Origin: PALSA-1296 sp038210275
Lineage (GTDB): Bacteria > Bacteroidota > Ignavibacteria > Palsa-1295
Assembly: GCA_038210275.1 (NCBI GenBank)
Contig: JBBQWV010000005.1
Coordinates: forward strand, 124,001 to 188,000
Length of the DNA stretch: 64,000 nt
Direction of reading: 5' to 3'
The notes below the pieces were generated by a model that was not told where the DNA came from, searched no databases, and saw nothing but the letters and a program-made list of their open reading frames with translations. Shown piece after piece: positions 1 to 8,652 of the stretch (positions are counted from its first letter, which is position 1; the number at the start of each line of letters is the position of its first letter). Position numbers and translations under genes: made by a program.

Positions 1-299
1 CCGCCATGAACGCCACCGCTCCGTGCCATCGAAGCAGACATTGATTCTTCAGCGCTGAGTCCTTGACCCAAAACAAACGGACGTGATCTATAATAAACGG
101 TTGCGCCGTCATGGACATGACTGATGCATTCTGAGAGAATCGCCTGGATCATATCATGACCGCGTGCGGAAAATTGATACGTCACAAGCCCTTTCGGGAC
201 AAGCTCTGTCTCTTCGATCTTATCAATTGCGCGTGAAGTCAGCACTGTGCGCGCAACGTTTTTCCAGTCTAAAGTAAAAGTCGGATTTGTTTTTGGCAT
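1..299 (-). CDS. 2-oxoisovalerate (branched-chain 2-oxoacid) dehydrogenase E1, 5' part only
   Basis: The gene starts at 299 (ATG on the minus strand) and runs off the left edge, so only about 99 N-terminal residues are visible. They contain VTYQFSARGHDMIQ and TVYYRSRPFVLGQGLSAEES, then a small-residue stretch SMARSGGVHGG. This is the pattern of the alpha part of thiamine-diphosphate E1 subunits, especially the alpha-beta fused branched-chain enzymes common in Bacteroidota. The enzyme would decarboxylate branched 2-oxoacids and pass the acyl group to lipoyl-E2. Whether a beta domain is fused cannot be seen here. It is divergent from the lipoprotein gene at 467; the 167 bases between hold no clear motif. 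Confidence 0.8.
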   Translation of the reverse strand, partial: MPKTNPTFTLDWKNVARTVLTSRAIDKIEETELVPKGLVTYQFSARGHDMIQAILSECISHVHDGATVYYRSRPFVLGQGLSAEESMSASMARSGGVHG

Positions 300-466
300 T
301 TCTATTCAAATGAAGCCCCTGAAAACACCAGTTCTCTATGGGATAATTTCACTTGTTTGAAGGACTTTTTTATTCTTATGCCAATTCCAATATTATTAAA
401 TCATTACCAATCTGTTTCGTAGGAACTCCTCTCCCTTGAATTTCTTTAAGAGCAATCAGATATTTT

Positions 467-892
467 ATGCTAATGAAGAAAAAAAATCTCTATCTTTTAT
501 TTATTATAGCTTTGGCATTCTCCTCATGCCAGACGCTTTATTCTTATCGCCTTCCAAATGAATCGGAGCAGAAGCATTTTCCGAAGGATTCATTGCGTTG
601 GGGGTATGCTGGCTCGATGATTACTAGCATTCCGGTTGTCGATGGTGAAGGTAATATCTTTCGTCTTGCTGTTACTTCAAAAACTAAGATCGAAGTAAAG
701 TCAATCTATGGCGATCTATATAGATTCTACCTTCAGAGCATTATTATTTCTGGGGATGAGAGTATTCTCGGATCACAATTATGGGAAGGGTATGATCTTC
801 TCAGTCATGCAAAAAGGACAATACAGGTTCATGAAGTCACACAAATGACCATAGTTTCTGACAATAAAGCAATGACTCCTATTACAAGTTGA
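467..892 (+). CDS. Small lipoprotein of unknown function
   Basis: A 141-residue protein with a lipoprotein signal: basic start (MLMKKK), hydrophobic core and lipobox AFSSC with the modified cysteine at residue 21. ATG at 473 (residue 3) is an equally good start. The mature part is about 120 residues, probably beta-rich (IPVVDGEGNIFRLAVTSKTKIEVK), with no domain I recognise. It should sit in the inner leaflet of the outer membrane or on the inner membrane. It lies alone, 135 bases upstream of the phosphate locus and on the same strand, but nothing ties it to phosphate uptake. Confidence 0.6.
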   Translation: MLMKKKNLYLLFIIALAFSSCQTLYSYRLPNESEQKHFPKDSLRWGYAGSMITSIPVVDGEGNIFRLAVTSKTKIEVKSIYGDLYRFYLQSIIISGDESILGSQLWEGYDLLSHAKRTIQVHEVTQMTIVSDNKAMTPITS

Positions 893-1027
893 TAAAAAAC
901 AATAGATTTAGCGTGTGACTAGGTTTCATAATGATTTAATAACATTGACGTAATAGTATAGGAATGTCTGTCTGGTATTTTTGTGGCTGAAGATTCACGA
1001 CCTTTTTATTCGAAAACATAACAAAAT

Positions 1028-2641
1028 ATGAAGACCCCAATGAACCGTTTCTCTCTAAAGTTATTCGCAGTTATTATTGTCTTACTCTGTTTACGCCCAA
1101 ATTTGGGAGTTGCCCAAACAGATGATGCAACCATCAAAGGAAAAGTGGACGGACTCGAAGAGCGTACATCGACCCTCGAAAGTACAGTTTCGGGATTGAC
1201 AAAGCTCAAAATCACCGGTTACGTGCACCCTCAATGGGTATGGGTAGGAATTGATACTCTGGTAAACCCTCAGTTCACCAGAAGCTTTTTTCAGATTCGC
1301 CGCGGACGTGTAAAATTTAGTTACAAATCAGGTGATATCGGAGCTATTGTCTATCCTGATATTACCGAACAGGGTGTCATTCTCAAGGAAGTCTATGCAA
1401 CATGGGATTTCGCCCATGACAAAGGAATGACCATGCTGCAACTTGCTTTAGGAGCAATGAACAGACCGTTTGGGTATGAAATTGCGTACTCATCAAGCGC
1501 CCGTGAAGTTGTTGAACGTTCAACATCTGAAAACAGGCTTTTCAACGGTGAGCGCGATCTCGGAGTACAGATTGCCTATACTCCTTCATTTGGAAGTCTG
1601 AAGCCCGTCTTGGAATTAGGCTTATTCAACGGATCTGATAATTTCGGTGCAGGTCCTATCAGCGATGTTGGTAACAGCAATGCAAATACTGATCTCAGTT
1701 CAGGAAACTTGTCGTTCTTCGGAACTGGTGCGATTCAGGGACAAACGGATATAACGAAGATCACGCCAAAGGGCGCCGATTCACTCTATATTCTCAATAA
1801 GGTTAATCCGGCAATTACCGGATCGGTTGCTTCCGGTGCACCATTAGTGGTCGCAAACGGATGGAAGCAAAATGCAAAAGAATTTATGGGACATCTCAGA
1901 TTACCATTCTTACTAAGCGACGAATTTTCTTTTGATATCGGCGGCTCATGGTCAGTCGGTGGAATTACGCCGCCTTCTGATGTCGAAGCCACCTATGCCG
2001 ATGGCGGGAAATTAGTCTTAGCAAAATCCACCAGCGGAGCACCGCATACCTTTAGTCAAAAAACAGGCTGGGAGCCAAAAGGCCTTTTCCTTTCGAACCG
2101 TTCGGTCATCGGCGCGGATTTGCAATTATATCTTTCGGTACTTCCGATCGGCGGTACGATTATCAAAGGTGAAATGTACACCGGCACAGTTCCATTCTAC
2201 GGATCACCTGCTTTAATTGGTTCAGGAGATACGGCTGCATTCGGGTATGCAACTCCTGTTCTTGTGAAAAAGAATGTATTCGGTTTTTATGCCATGTTGG
2301 TGCAAAATGTTACCGATTGGCTGCAGCTCTCAGTGCGTTACGATGCATTTGATCCGAATACGAATGTCAAGGGGACAGACTTTTCGACTGCAACAAGCGC
2401 AAGCGGACCAACTGTAAATGGCGTAAGCTACTTGAAGGCAGCAAATAATTTCGGCGGCGATTTGGCGTTGAACACTCTGACGATTGGTCTTAATTTCTTC
2501 GTTCAAGGTAATCTTCGTATTATGTTAGATTACGATCATGCGAAGCAAGAGGAATTTACAAAGACAGTTGCTGGTACATTGGTGACTCAAGGTTCGCCGA
2601 ATCTTGATAAATTCACCGCACGTATGCAAGTTAAATTTTAA
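1028..2641 (+). CDS. Phosphate-selective porin O/P family outer-membrane protein
   Basis: A 537-residue exported protein. The signal peptide ends near GVAQ (residue 29), a short coiled segment follows (VDGLEERTSTLESTVSGL), then KITGYVHPQWVWVG and RRGRVKFSYKSG. A short coiled stretch followed by a 16-strand-type barrel beginning 'GY.q..' is the layout of OprO/OprP porins, and the protein ends with alternating hydrophobics and a terminal F (ARMQVKF), as outer-membrane barrels do. It would admit phosphate or polyphosphate to the periplasm. It is 28 bases upstream of pstS on the same strand, so it is probably the first gene of the phosphate operon. Substrate choice is inferred from context. ATG at 1040 is an alternative start. 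Confidence 0.8.
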   Translation: MKTPMNRFSLKLFAVIIVLLCLRPNLGVAQTDDATIKGKVDGLEERTSTLESTVSGLTKLKITGYVHPQWVWVGIDTLVNPQFTRSFFQIRRGRVKFSYKSGDIGAIVYPDITEQGVILKEVYATWDFAHDKGMTMLQLALGAMNRPFGYEIAYSSSAREVVERSTSENRLFNGERDLGVQIAYTPSFGSLKPVLELGLFNGSDNFGAGPISDVGNSNANTDLSSGNLSFFGTGAIQGQTDITKITPKGADSLYILNKVNPAITGSVASGAPLVVANGWKQNAKEFMGHLRLPFLLSDEFSFDIGGSWSVGGITPPSDVEATYADGGKLVLAKSTSGAPHTFSQKTGWEPKGLFLSNRSVIGADLQLYLSVLPIGGTIIKGEMYTGTVPFYGSPALIGSGDTAAFGYATPVLVKKNVFGFYAMLVQNVTDWLQLSVRYDAFDPNTNVKGTDFSTATSASGPTVNGVSYLKAANNFGGDLALNTLTIGLNFFVQGNLRIMLDYDHAKQEEFTKTVAGTLVTQGSPNLDKFTARMQVKF

Positions 2642-2669
2642 TTAATGACTAAGTAAAGAAATAAAAAAT

Positions 2670-3524
2670 ATGAAAAAGATTATGTCAATGAAAAAAGTAC
2701 AAACGCTTCTGGCTGCATCAGCAGTCTTCGCAGCGCTTGTCGGATTTGTCTTCGCACCTGCAACGACCATTACGATCAAAGGTTCGGATACAATGGTGCA
2801 ACTCGCTCAACGTTGGGCTGAGAAGTACATGAAGTCAAATTCGGGCGTAAATATCCAAGTCACTGGCGGTGGATCAGGTACAGGTATCAGTGCTCTCATT
2901 AATGGGACGACAGATATTTGTACTGCATCACGTCCAATGAAGGATGCTGAAAAGTTAAAACTTCGTGATCGTTACGGATCTACAGGTAAAGAAATTCGCA
3001 CAGCAAAAGACGGACTGACGATCTATGTAAATGAAGCAAATGGTGTTAGTGAACTCAGTTTCGATCAGATCAAAGGTATTTATACCGGGAAGATCAAAAA
3101 CTGGAAAGATGTTGGCGGAAAAGATGCTGACATTATTCTTTATGGCAGAGAGAACTCATCAGGTACCTATGCTTTCTTGAAGGAAGTTGTTTTAGAGAAC
3201 GACGATTACGCAAATGCGATGCAGGCAATGCCCGGGACTGCTGCTGTTGTGAATGCTGTGAAGCGCGATCCGAATGGAGTCGGATTCGGCGGTGCAGGAT
3301 ATGCAAAAGGTGTAAAGGAAATCTCAGTTCGCAAAGGATCTTCTGATCAGGCATATAACCCATCAGCAGAAAATGTTGCAAGTGGAAATTATCCGATCAC
3401 ACGTTATCTGTACTTCTATCTTCGTCAAGCACCTGATGCTGAAACGAAGGAATTTCTTAAGTGGGTTTTAGGATCTGAAGGACAAGAGATCGTAAAGAAC
3501 GAGGGATTCTTTCCCGTAAAGTAA
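2670..3524 (+). CDS. pstS: Phosphate ABC transporter, periplasmic phosphate-binding protein PstS
   Basis: A 284-residue substrate-binding protein with an N-terminal signal (hydrophobic core LLAASAVFAALVGFVFA). The mature protein starts TITIKGSDTMVQLAQRWAEKY and contains the phosphate-loop patterns GGGSGTGISALINGTTDI and GRENSSGTYAFLKE, both diagnostic of the PstS family. It captures phosphate and hands it to PstCA. The length is usual for the short PstS type (PBP_like_2). ATG codons at 2670, 2682 and 2688 are all possible starts; 2670 is preceded by an A-rich stretch rather than a Shine-Dalgarno. No lipobox is seen, so it is probably soluble in the periplasm. pstC follows after 94 bases. Confidence 0.93.
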   Translation: MKKIMSMKKVQTLLAASAVFAALVGFVFAPATTITIKGSDTMVQLAQRWAEKYMKSNSGVNIQVTGGGSGTGISALINGTTDICTASRPMKDAEKLKLRDRYGSTGKEIRTAKDGLTIYVNEANGVSELSFDQIKGIYTGKIKNWKDVGGKDADIILYGRENSSGTYAFLKEVVLENDDYANAMQAMPGTAAVVNAVKRDPNGVGFGGAGYAKGVKEISVRKGSSDQAYNPSAENVASGNYPITRYLYFYLRQAPDAETKEFLKWVLGSEGQEIVKNEGFFPVK

Positions 3525-3618
3525 GTTTTGGTAGGGACATAAGAACTTCCCGAGGAGCACTCCGTAAACATCCGGCATGCTCTTCGGGATTGTTTACGAA
3601 ATAAATTGTAAATCTGGT

Positions 3619-5073
3619 ATGCAGCAAAAACCCTCCGAGCGCCCGCCCCTGACGCTTGGGAAAAAATTTCGTTTTATTGAGTGGCTCGTAGAGTCCGGCA
3701 TCCGCACGCTCTCTTTTATTTCTTTTGCTGCGATCATCCTCATTTTTGTTTTTGTTTTCAAAGAAGCCTCTCCAGTATTTTTCGGAAAAAGTGAAGCCGA
3801 AAAAGCTTCGACTAAAGATTCGATGGCTTCGGTTATTAACTTGCAATCAAGTTCAAAAGCAGATACCACAGTCGGCACTGAAAAAGTTGAAGCTGTCATA
3901 AAAGGAAAAGGGGCGCTAAAGGGTACTGATGTTATTGTTAAAGTTGATGCAAATGGTCATAAGAAAAAAGTGACGACCAATGGTGGAAAGATTGAGCAGG
4001 AAGAATATGATCCTTTTGCTGACGATACGAAGCCTGACGATACTGAAAAAAAACCTGATAATACAGTAGCTCCGGTAAAGGTATCACCTGTAAAGCCAGC
4101 ACCTGATCCGAAAAAAGAAATTGCGAAATCGAAAAAGGATATTCAGGACTCTATAAAGAATGTGCAGAATCTTGCACTTCAGACAGCGAAGGCAAAAGAT
4201 AGCATCGCAGCCGCAATTGCAGCAAAATCTTTAGTCGATGCAAAAGACAAAGCAGAAGCTGATAGCGCGGCAGCAAAAGAAAAACGCAATGCTGAGGAAA
4301 GCAAAGGCAATTCCAATTTTGGAAAAATGCTTATCGGTGATACGTGGCAGCCGGTCTCGACTGTGCCAAAGTTCGGAATGCTTCCACTGATTATCGGGAC
4401 GCTGAAGGTTACACTTATTTCACTTCTCTTCGGAGCGCCCCTGGCAATACTTGCCGCACTCTTTACCAGTATGTTTGCGCCGAAATGGGCACGTGAAACG
4501 ATCAAGCCTATTATTGAATTACTCGCAGGTTTTCCCAGTGTCGTGATCGGATTCTTCGCACTCATCGTCATGGCAACGATCTTCCAGGATATTTTTCATT
4601 ATCAATATCGGCTGAATTCATTCGTCGGAGGTATTGCCATGAGCTTCGCCATCATTCCGATCATCTATACGATCTCTGAAGATGCACTGACGGCAGTGCC
4701 AAATACGCTTCGTGATGCAAGTACGGCGCTTGGCGCAACTCGGTGGCAGACGGCATTTAAGATCGTCTTGCCAGCAGCAATACCCGGTGTTTTTGCGGCG
4801 ATCATTCTTGGCTTCGGCAGAGCATTCGGTGAAACGATGATCGCATTAATGGCAACAGGAAATGCACCTCTGACAAGTGCGAATATTTTAGAACCTGTCC
4901 GCACATTTGCTGCAACGATCGGTGCGGAAATGGCAGAAGTTGTTTTCGGAGATCAACACTATAATGTGTTGTTCTTGATCGGAGCCATGCTGTTTGTCTT
5001 CACATTTTCGTTGAACATGCTCGTTGAGTTTTATGTGAGAAAGAAATTACTTAAAAGGTTACAAGGAAAGTAA
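3619..5073 (+). CDS. pstC: Phosphate ABC transporter permease PstC with large periplasmic insert
   Basis: A 484-residue inner-membrane permease. ATG at 3619 is preferred because MQQKPSERPP fits the family start; an upstream ATG at 3577 would add 14 residues with no support. TM1 lies near residues 32-48. The conserved permease part begins near residue 234 (FGKMLIGDTWQPVSTVPKFG) and carries the EAA-type loop (TLRDASTALGATRWQTAFKIVLP) and the GRAFGETMIALMATGNAP segment typical of PstC. Between them, residues about 57-232 form an insert absent from ordinary PstC: Lys/Ala/Asp/Glu-rich, a proline-rich part (VAPVKVSPVKPAPDPKK), then a long likely coiled helix. Topology places it in the periplasm. 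The stop overlaps the pstA start by one base (TAATG). Confidence 0.9.
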   Translation: MQQKPSERPPLTLGKKFRFIEWLVESGIRTLSFISFAAIILIFVFVFKEASPVFFGKSEAEKASTKDSMASVINLQSSSKADTTVGTEKVEAVIKGKGALKGTDVIVKVDANGHKKKVTTNGGKIEQEEYDPFADDTKPDDTEKKPDNTVAPVKVSPVKPAPDPKKEIAKSKKDIQDSIKNVQNLALQTAKAKDSIAAAIAAKSLVDAKDKAEADSAAAKEKRNAEESKGNSNFGKMLIGDTWQPVSTVPKFGMLPLIIGTLKVTLISLLFGAPLAILAALFTSMFAPKWARETIKPIIELLAGFPSVVIGFFALIVMATIFQDIFHYQYRLNSFVGGIAMSFAIIPIIYTISEDALTAVPNTLRDASTALGATRWQTAFKIVLPAAIPGVFAAIILGFGRAFGETMIALMATGNAPLTSANILEPVRTFAATIGAEMAEVVFGDQHYNVLFLIGAMLFVFTFSLNMLVEFYVRKKLLKRLQGK

Positions 5074-6011
5074 TGGCACAATTTAGTTTCGCAGGCACTG
5101 AAGGCGCAACGTTCAAGCGCAGACTCTACGGCAATGTTGCCAGTGGAGTCAGCGGCTTTGCTGCGCTTGTCATTGTGGCAATAGTTGTCGTCGTCATTTC
5201 TTCGATCTTCATCGGCGGCTATAAAAACTTCACGTGGGAATTTCTTACGCAAGAGCCAACCGAAGGTATGACAGCAGGCGGAATATACCCTGCCATCATT
5301 GGTACGGTGATCATGACGCTGCTGATGTCCGTCATGGCTGTTCCGCTTGGAACGGTGACGGCAATTTATCTTTCCGAATTTGCAAAAGCTAATTCAGCGT
5401 TTGCGAGGACGATCAGATTCGCAGTCAATACGCTTGCAAGTATTCCATCAATCGTTTTTGGACTTTTTGGATTAGGATTTTTTGTGCAGTTTGTCGGCAA
5501 AGGGATGGATGATATTATGACGCCCGGCAATCTTGTCTGGGGTCAGCCAAATATTTTATGGGCTTCGATGACGATGGGGCTGCTCACGCTGCCTGTTGTT
5601 ATCGTCTCGGTTGAAGAAGCTATACGCACCGTGCCACGCGATCTGGTTGACGCTTCACTTGCATTAGGAGCGACACGTTTGCAAACCATCAGGAAAATTA
5701 TTATTCCCGGATCGCTTTCGGGTATTCTGACAGGTATGATTCTTGCCATCAGTCGCGGAGCCGGCGAAGTGGCACCAATTCTTTTTACCGGAGCAGCGTT
5801 CTTTCTTCCGCAGATTCCTCATGCTCTCACAAGCCAGTTCATGCACTTAGGATATCATATCTATGTGCTCTCGACGCAATCTGCGAATGTTGATAAAACC
5901 ATTCCGTTGCAATACACAACGACGATGGTGTTGTTGCTTCTGACATTCACTTTAAATATTTCGGCCGTAGTGTTGCGCTCACGGGTTCGCAGCAAACTCA
6001 AAGCCGCATAA
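5073..6011 (+). CDS. pstA: Phosphate ABC transporter permease PstA
   Basis: A 312-residue inner-membrane permease, the usual length. It shows an N-terminal membrane helix (FAALVIVAIVVVVISSIFIG), the PstA segment EGMTAGGIYPAIIGTV, and the permease loop VPRDLVDASLALGATRLQTI followed by ISRGAGEVAPILFTGAAFF, the PstA counterpart of the PstC 'GRAFGET' region. With PstC it forms the channel driven by PstB. The start ATG shares its A with the pstC stop codon, so translation is probably coupled. pstB follows after 8 bases. Confidence 0.93.
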   Translation: MAQFSFAGTEGATFKRRLYGNVASGVSGFAALVIVAIVVVVISSIFIGGYKNFTWEFLTQEPTEGMTAGGIYPAIIGTVIMTLLMSVMAVPLGTVTAIYLSEFAKANSAFARTIRFAVNTLASIPSIVFGLFGLGFFVQFVGKGMDDIMTPGNLVWGQPNILWASMTMGLLTLPVVIVSVEEAIRTVPRDLVDASLALGATRLQTIRKIIIPGSLSGILTGMILAISRGAGEVAPILFTGAAFFLPQIPHALTSQFMHLGYHIYVLSTQSANVDKTIPLQYTTTMVLLLLTFTLNISAVVLRSRVRSKLKAA

Positions 6012-6019
6012 AAGAAATT

Positions 6020-6871
6020 ATGAGTACGACAATGATGACTGAGCAAAACGAAGAGATTCTTTCTCCGCAAATGCGGACGACGATTGGCGGCAGCACTGAT
6101 GTTTCCAATAAAGCCCGTCCTGTAAAAGTCTCGACAAAGAATCTCGATCTCTTTTACGGAGCCAAGCAAGCGCTTAAAGGGGTGACGCTGGAGATCCATG
6201 AGAAACGTGTCACTGCTTTTATCGGACCTTCGGGCTGCGGCAAATCAACATATCTCCGAACGCTGAACCGCATGAACGATACGATCGTCGGATGTAAGAT
6301 CACCGGCGAAGTGATTATTGATGGAGTGGATATTTATGATCCACGTCTTGATGTTGTCGAACTTCGCAAACGCGTCGGGATGGTATTTCAAAAGTCAAAT
6401 CCGTTTCCAAAATCAATTTGGGAGAATGTTGCATACGGGCCAAAAATTCTCGGCGAAAGAAATAAAGCGACTTTAAATGAGATCGTCGAAAAAAGTTTGC
6501 GTCAGGCTGCGATCTGGGATGAAGCAAAAGATAGATTGCATCACTCCGCTCTTGGCTTTTCCGGCGGTCAGCAGCAGAGGCTTTGCATTGCCCGCGCACT
6601 GGCAACAAATCCCGAAGTTATTTTGATGGATGAACCGGCAAGCGCACTTGATCCGATCTCGACGGCAAAGATCGAAGAGTTGATTTTCGAATTGAAGAAA
6701 GACTATACGATCGTCATCGTCACGCATAATATGCAGCAAGCTGCGCGTGTCAGCGATATAACGGCATTTTTCTATCTTGGCGAGTTGATAGAAGTCGGGC
6801 ATACACGCGATATGTTCACCAATCCTGCAAAAAAACAAACGGAAGATTATATTACCGGAAGATTTGGATGA
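6020..6871 (+). CDS. pstB: Phosphate ABC transporter ATP-binding protein PstB
   Basis: A 283-residue ATPase. Walker A GPSGCGKST is at residues 69-77, the Q-loop region is VGMVFQKSNPFPKSIWENVAYG, the ABC signature is FSGGQQQR, Walker B is VILMDEPASALDP and the switch histidine is in IVIVTHNMQQ. 'SNPFPKSI' and 'YGPK' are PstB hallmarks. A 30-40-residue N-terminal extension (TEQNEEILSPQMRTTIGGST) exceeds the usual 250-260 residues. ATG codons at residues 5 and 6 leave the exact start open. It hydrolyses ATP to drive PstCA. Confidence 0.95.
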   Translation: MSTTMMTEQNEEILSPQMRTTIGGSTDVSNKARPVKVSTKNLDLFYGAKQALKGVTLEIHEKRVTAFIGPSGCGKSTYLRTLNRMNDTIVGCKITGEVIIDGVDIYDPRLDVVELRKRVGMVFQKSNPFPKSIWENVAYGPKILGERNKATLNEIVEKSLRQAAIWDEAKDRLHHSALGFSGGQQQRLCIARALATNPEVILMDEPASALDPISTAKIEELIFELKKDYTIVIVTHNMQQAARVSDITAFFYLGELIEVGHTRDMFTNPAKKQTEDYITGRFG

Positions 6872-6889
6872 TGGGGAAAATATGAAATC

Positions 6890-6933
6890 GGAACTATGAA
6901 CTATGAAATAAAAAATTCAGATTTCATAGTTCC
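6890..6933 (+). terminator. Hairpin in the pstB-phoU gap
   Basis: An 11-bp perfect inverted repeat (GGAACTATGAA at 6890-6900 and its complement at 6923-6933), with part of the arm repeated as 'ACTATGAA'. No uridine run follows, so it may act as a processing or attenuating hairpin between pstB and phoU rather than as a simple terminator. Confidence 0.3.
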
Positions 6934-6994
6934 TATCTGACATTTCAGCTATTGCAGAAAAGAAAATCTTATATAAATTCAGAAGTTACCTACC

Positions 6995-7705
6995 ATGACA
7001 ACAGCAGTAAATACTTCCCGTGTTCGGCGTCATTTCGAAGATGAGCTGGAGAAGCTTCGGTCCTTGCTTATCCGCATGGGTTCGCTTGTTGATGAACAGG
7101 TCGAACTCGCATCGCGTGCAGTGCTGAATTCCGATATGGAAACAGCACGCTTCGTGATCAAGCGCGAAGCGCGTGTGAATGAATACGATCTGATGGTTGA
7201 TGGCTTATGCCAGCGCATTCTTGCGCTTGAACAACCTGTTGCAATTGATCTGCGAATGCTCATCGCCGCGATGCGCATTGATAGCGAGTTCGAACGCATC
7301 GGTGATATCGCTGTGAATTTTGCCGAGCGGGTTGAGCCGCTCTCAGGTTCTATTGCCATCTTAGAACGCGTCGGCATTAAAGAAATGCTTGCCGAAGCAA
7401 TGAAGATGTTTCGTGATGCCTTCGATGCCTTTATCAATAACGATGCCGAGCTTGCGAGAACGATCTTCGACCGTGATGAATTTGTTGACCGGGTTGCCCG
7501 CGATGCGTTCAACGAACTGATCGTCGTCATGAGAGGCGATCCCATTCAGATCGAACCCGCAGCTCATGCGATGGCGCTGCTTCGTCACATCGAGCGACTT
7601 GCAGATCATGCCACCAACATTGCAGAAGATGTCGTCTTCATCGTAGAAGCAAAAATGATGAAGCATCACATCCCCGAGAGCGTCAGCAAAACCGATGAAG
7701 ATTGA
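6995..7705 (+). CDS. phoU: Phosphate signalling/transport regulator PhoU
   Basis: A 236-residue all-helical protein with the two tandem PhoU three-helix bundles. The acidic metal-binding motifs are visible in both halves: DSEFERIGDIAVN (first) and LRHIERLADHATNIAEDVVF (second). PhoU restrains Pst uptake and, where present, PhoR signalling. No phoR/phoB pair is in the window. It lies 123 bases after pstB, behind a hairpin, and could be co-transcribed with pst at a lower level. The length is normal and no defect is seen. Confidence 0.92.
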   Translation: MTTAVNTSRVRRHFEDELEKLRSLLIRMGSLVDEQVELASRAVLNSDMETARFVIKREARVNEYDLMVDGLCQRILALEQPVAIDLRMLIAAMRIDSEFERIGDIAVNFAERVEPLSGSIAILERVGIKEMLAEAMKMFRDAFDAFINNDAELARTIFDRDEFVDRVARDAFNELIVVMRGDPIQIEPAAHAMALLRHIERLADHATNIAEDVVFIVEAKMMKHHIPESVSKTDED

Positions 7706-7855
7706 GGGGAGGTCGTTAGTAGTGGGAGATAAATTTCTCTATTGGGGCGGACTAATCTACTTTATGCACCCAAAATTCCAAAAGACACATTAACCTCATG
7801 AGGATTATGAATAATTATTCATCAAAAAGGCACCTATTTATTTTGGATGGGCACC

Positions 7856-7886
7856 TTGACAAAGAGGCTTTTATTTCGTATATTTG
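7856..7886 (+). promoter_or_regulatory. Promoter: TTGACA / TATATTTG
   Basis: TTGACA at 7856-7861, a 17-base spacer and TATATT at 7879-7884, a near-perfect sigma-70 arrangement. It also reads as a Bacteroidota promoter: TTG, 20 bases, TATATTTG (7879-7886). A near copy (TTGACA, 17 bases, TATATT) occurs at 28189-28217 with spacer bases also alike (TTTTAT.TCG before the -10). Confidence 0.6.
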
Positions 7887-7942
7887 CAGGACAGTCATTA
7901 GTCATTTGTCATCAGTCTTTAGTAGAGCAAAAAAAATATGTT

Positions 7943-7990
7943 TGTGCGAAATGTTATAGTGTTGAATTATTAAGAGGTTACGAGGGCTTC
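7943..7990 (+). repeat. 48-nt conserved leader element, copy 1
   Basis: The first 22 bases (starting TGTGCGAAATGTTATAG) are identical to 28343-28364. The remaining 26 align without gaps at 18 positions, ending in GGGCTTC in both. It lies 56 bases downstream of the -10 box of the promoter at 7856. Function unknown; it does not encode a conserved peptide in an obvious frame. Confidence 0.6.
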
Positions 7991-8111
7991 AGCTGGTTTT
8001 TGGTATCTATTTGAAGCAGTCGAACTGAATGGGTTTCAGGTACAACGAACGGAAGAAATAATCGACAAGGGGAGAAGGTGAAATGTGGCGAAAAAATAAA
8101 TATGGGCTCCC

Positions 8112-8145
8112 TTGTAACTACCCTTCCAAAAATGTGTTATATTTG
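8112..8145 (+). promoter_or_regulatory. Possible Bacteroidota-type promoter
   Basis: TTG at 8112-8114, 23 bases, then TATATTTG at 8138-8145, matching the TAnnTTTG consensus at the long end of allowed spacing. It would give a roughly 500-base leader to the surface-protein gene at 8653. Confidence 0.3.
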
Positions 8146-8652
8146 TAGTGAGAATTACGTGTATTGTGGAAAAAGGTCAATTTGAGGAGTTTTTTGCATT
8201 AGTTCATAATTCGGTGTTTGCCAATGATGTTTCCGGGTCGCCCCTTTTTGCAGAGAAATTTAAACGCCCCTTTAAACTTCTTCTGTTATTGGATCATCTA
8301 TAGGCAGTTAGCTGTAGTTAGCTATTTACAGTGTTTGCTTGGTTTTTTGCCGGTGGAATGTGTCTGCTAGATCACAACAAAATTTTGAGAGATTTACAGA
8401 AGCCCCCTGACATCTCTCTTTTTTATGCAAACCGGTAAATACTTTAATTTTTTTTTGCACGAGCAAAATTTTGTTCGACTGAAACAAAAGAAGAAGAGGA
8501 TACTCATTACGTCATAATCAAGGCGAAATGTTCTCTTCTCCCTCAGTCGGTTCATCGTCTTGCTCCGTAAAAGTGTGAAGAGTATCCGCCTTTCCCGGTA
8601 AATCTCTTCTGTCAGAAATTGTATGTGTTTTAGCTATTTATTAAAAAAAAAT

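Larger units (their letters stand above)
7706..8652 (+). other. 947-bp non-coding leader region
   Basis: No open frame of useful length on either strand. It holds a strong promoter at 7856-7886, a 48-nt element at 7943-7990 shared with the 28.3 kb leader, and a second promoter-like site at 8112-8145. A patch near 8098-8120 resembles bases 11635-11657 (both read AAATATGGG, TCCC and TGTAACT in order). The region could be a long 5' leader of the surface-protein gene or contain an untranslated RNA. I looked for tmRNA, RNase P and 6S landmarks and did not find them. Confidence 0.5.

Noticed and set aside
4179..4904. Long minus-strand frames inside pstC
   Set aside because: They are mirror frames of the Ala/Lys-rich insert and the permease; no start signals and no family resemblance.
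7706..8652. RNase P RNA, tmRNA or 6S RNA in the long gap
   Set aside because: I could not find the GAGGAAAGTCC core of RNase P RNA, a tmRNA tag frame with tRNA-like ends, or a long 6S-like bulged hairpin.
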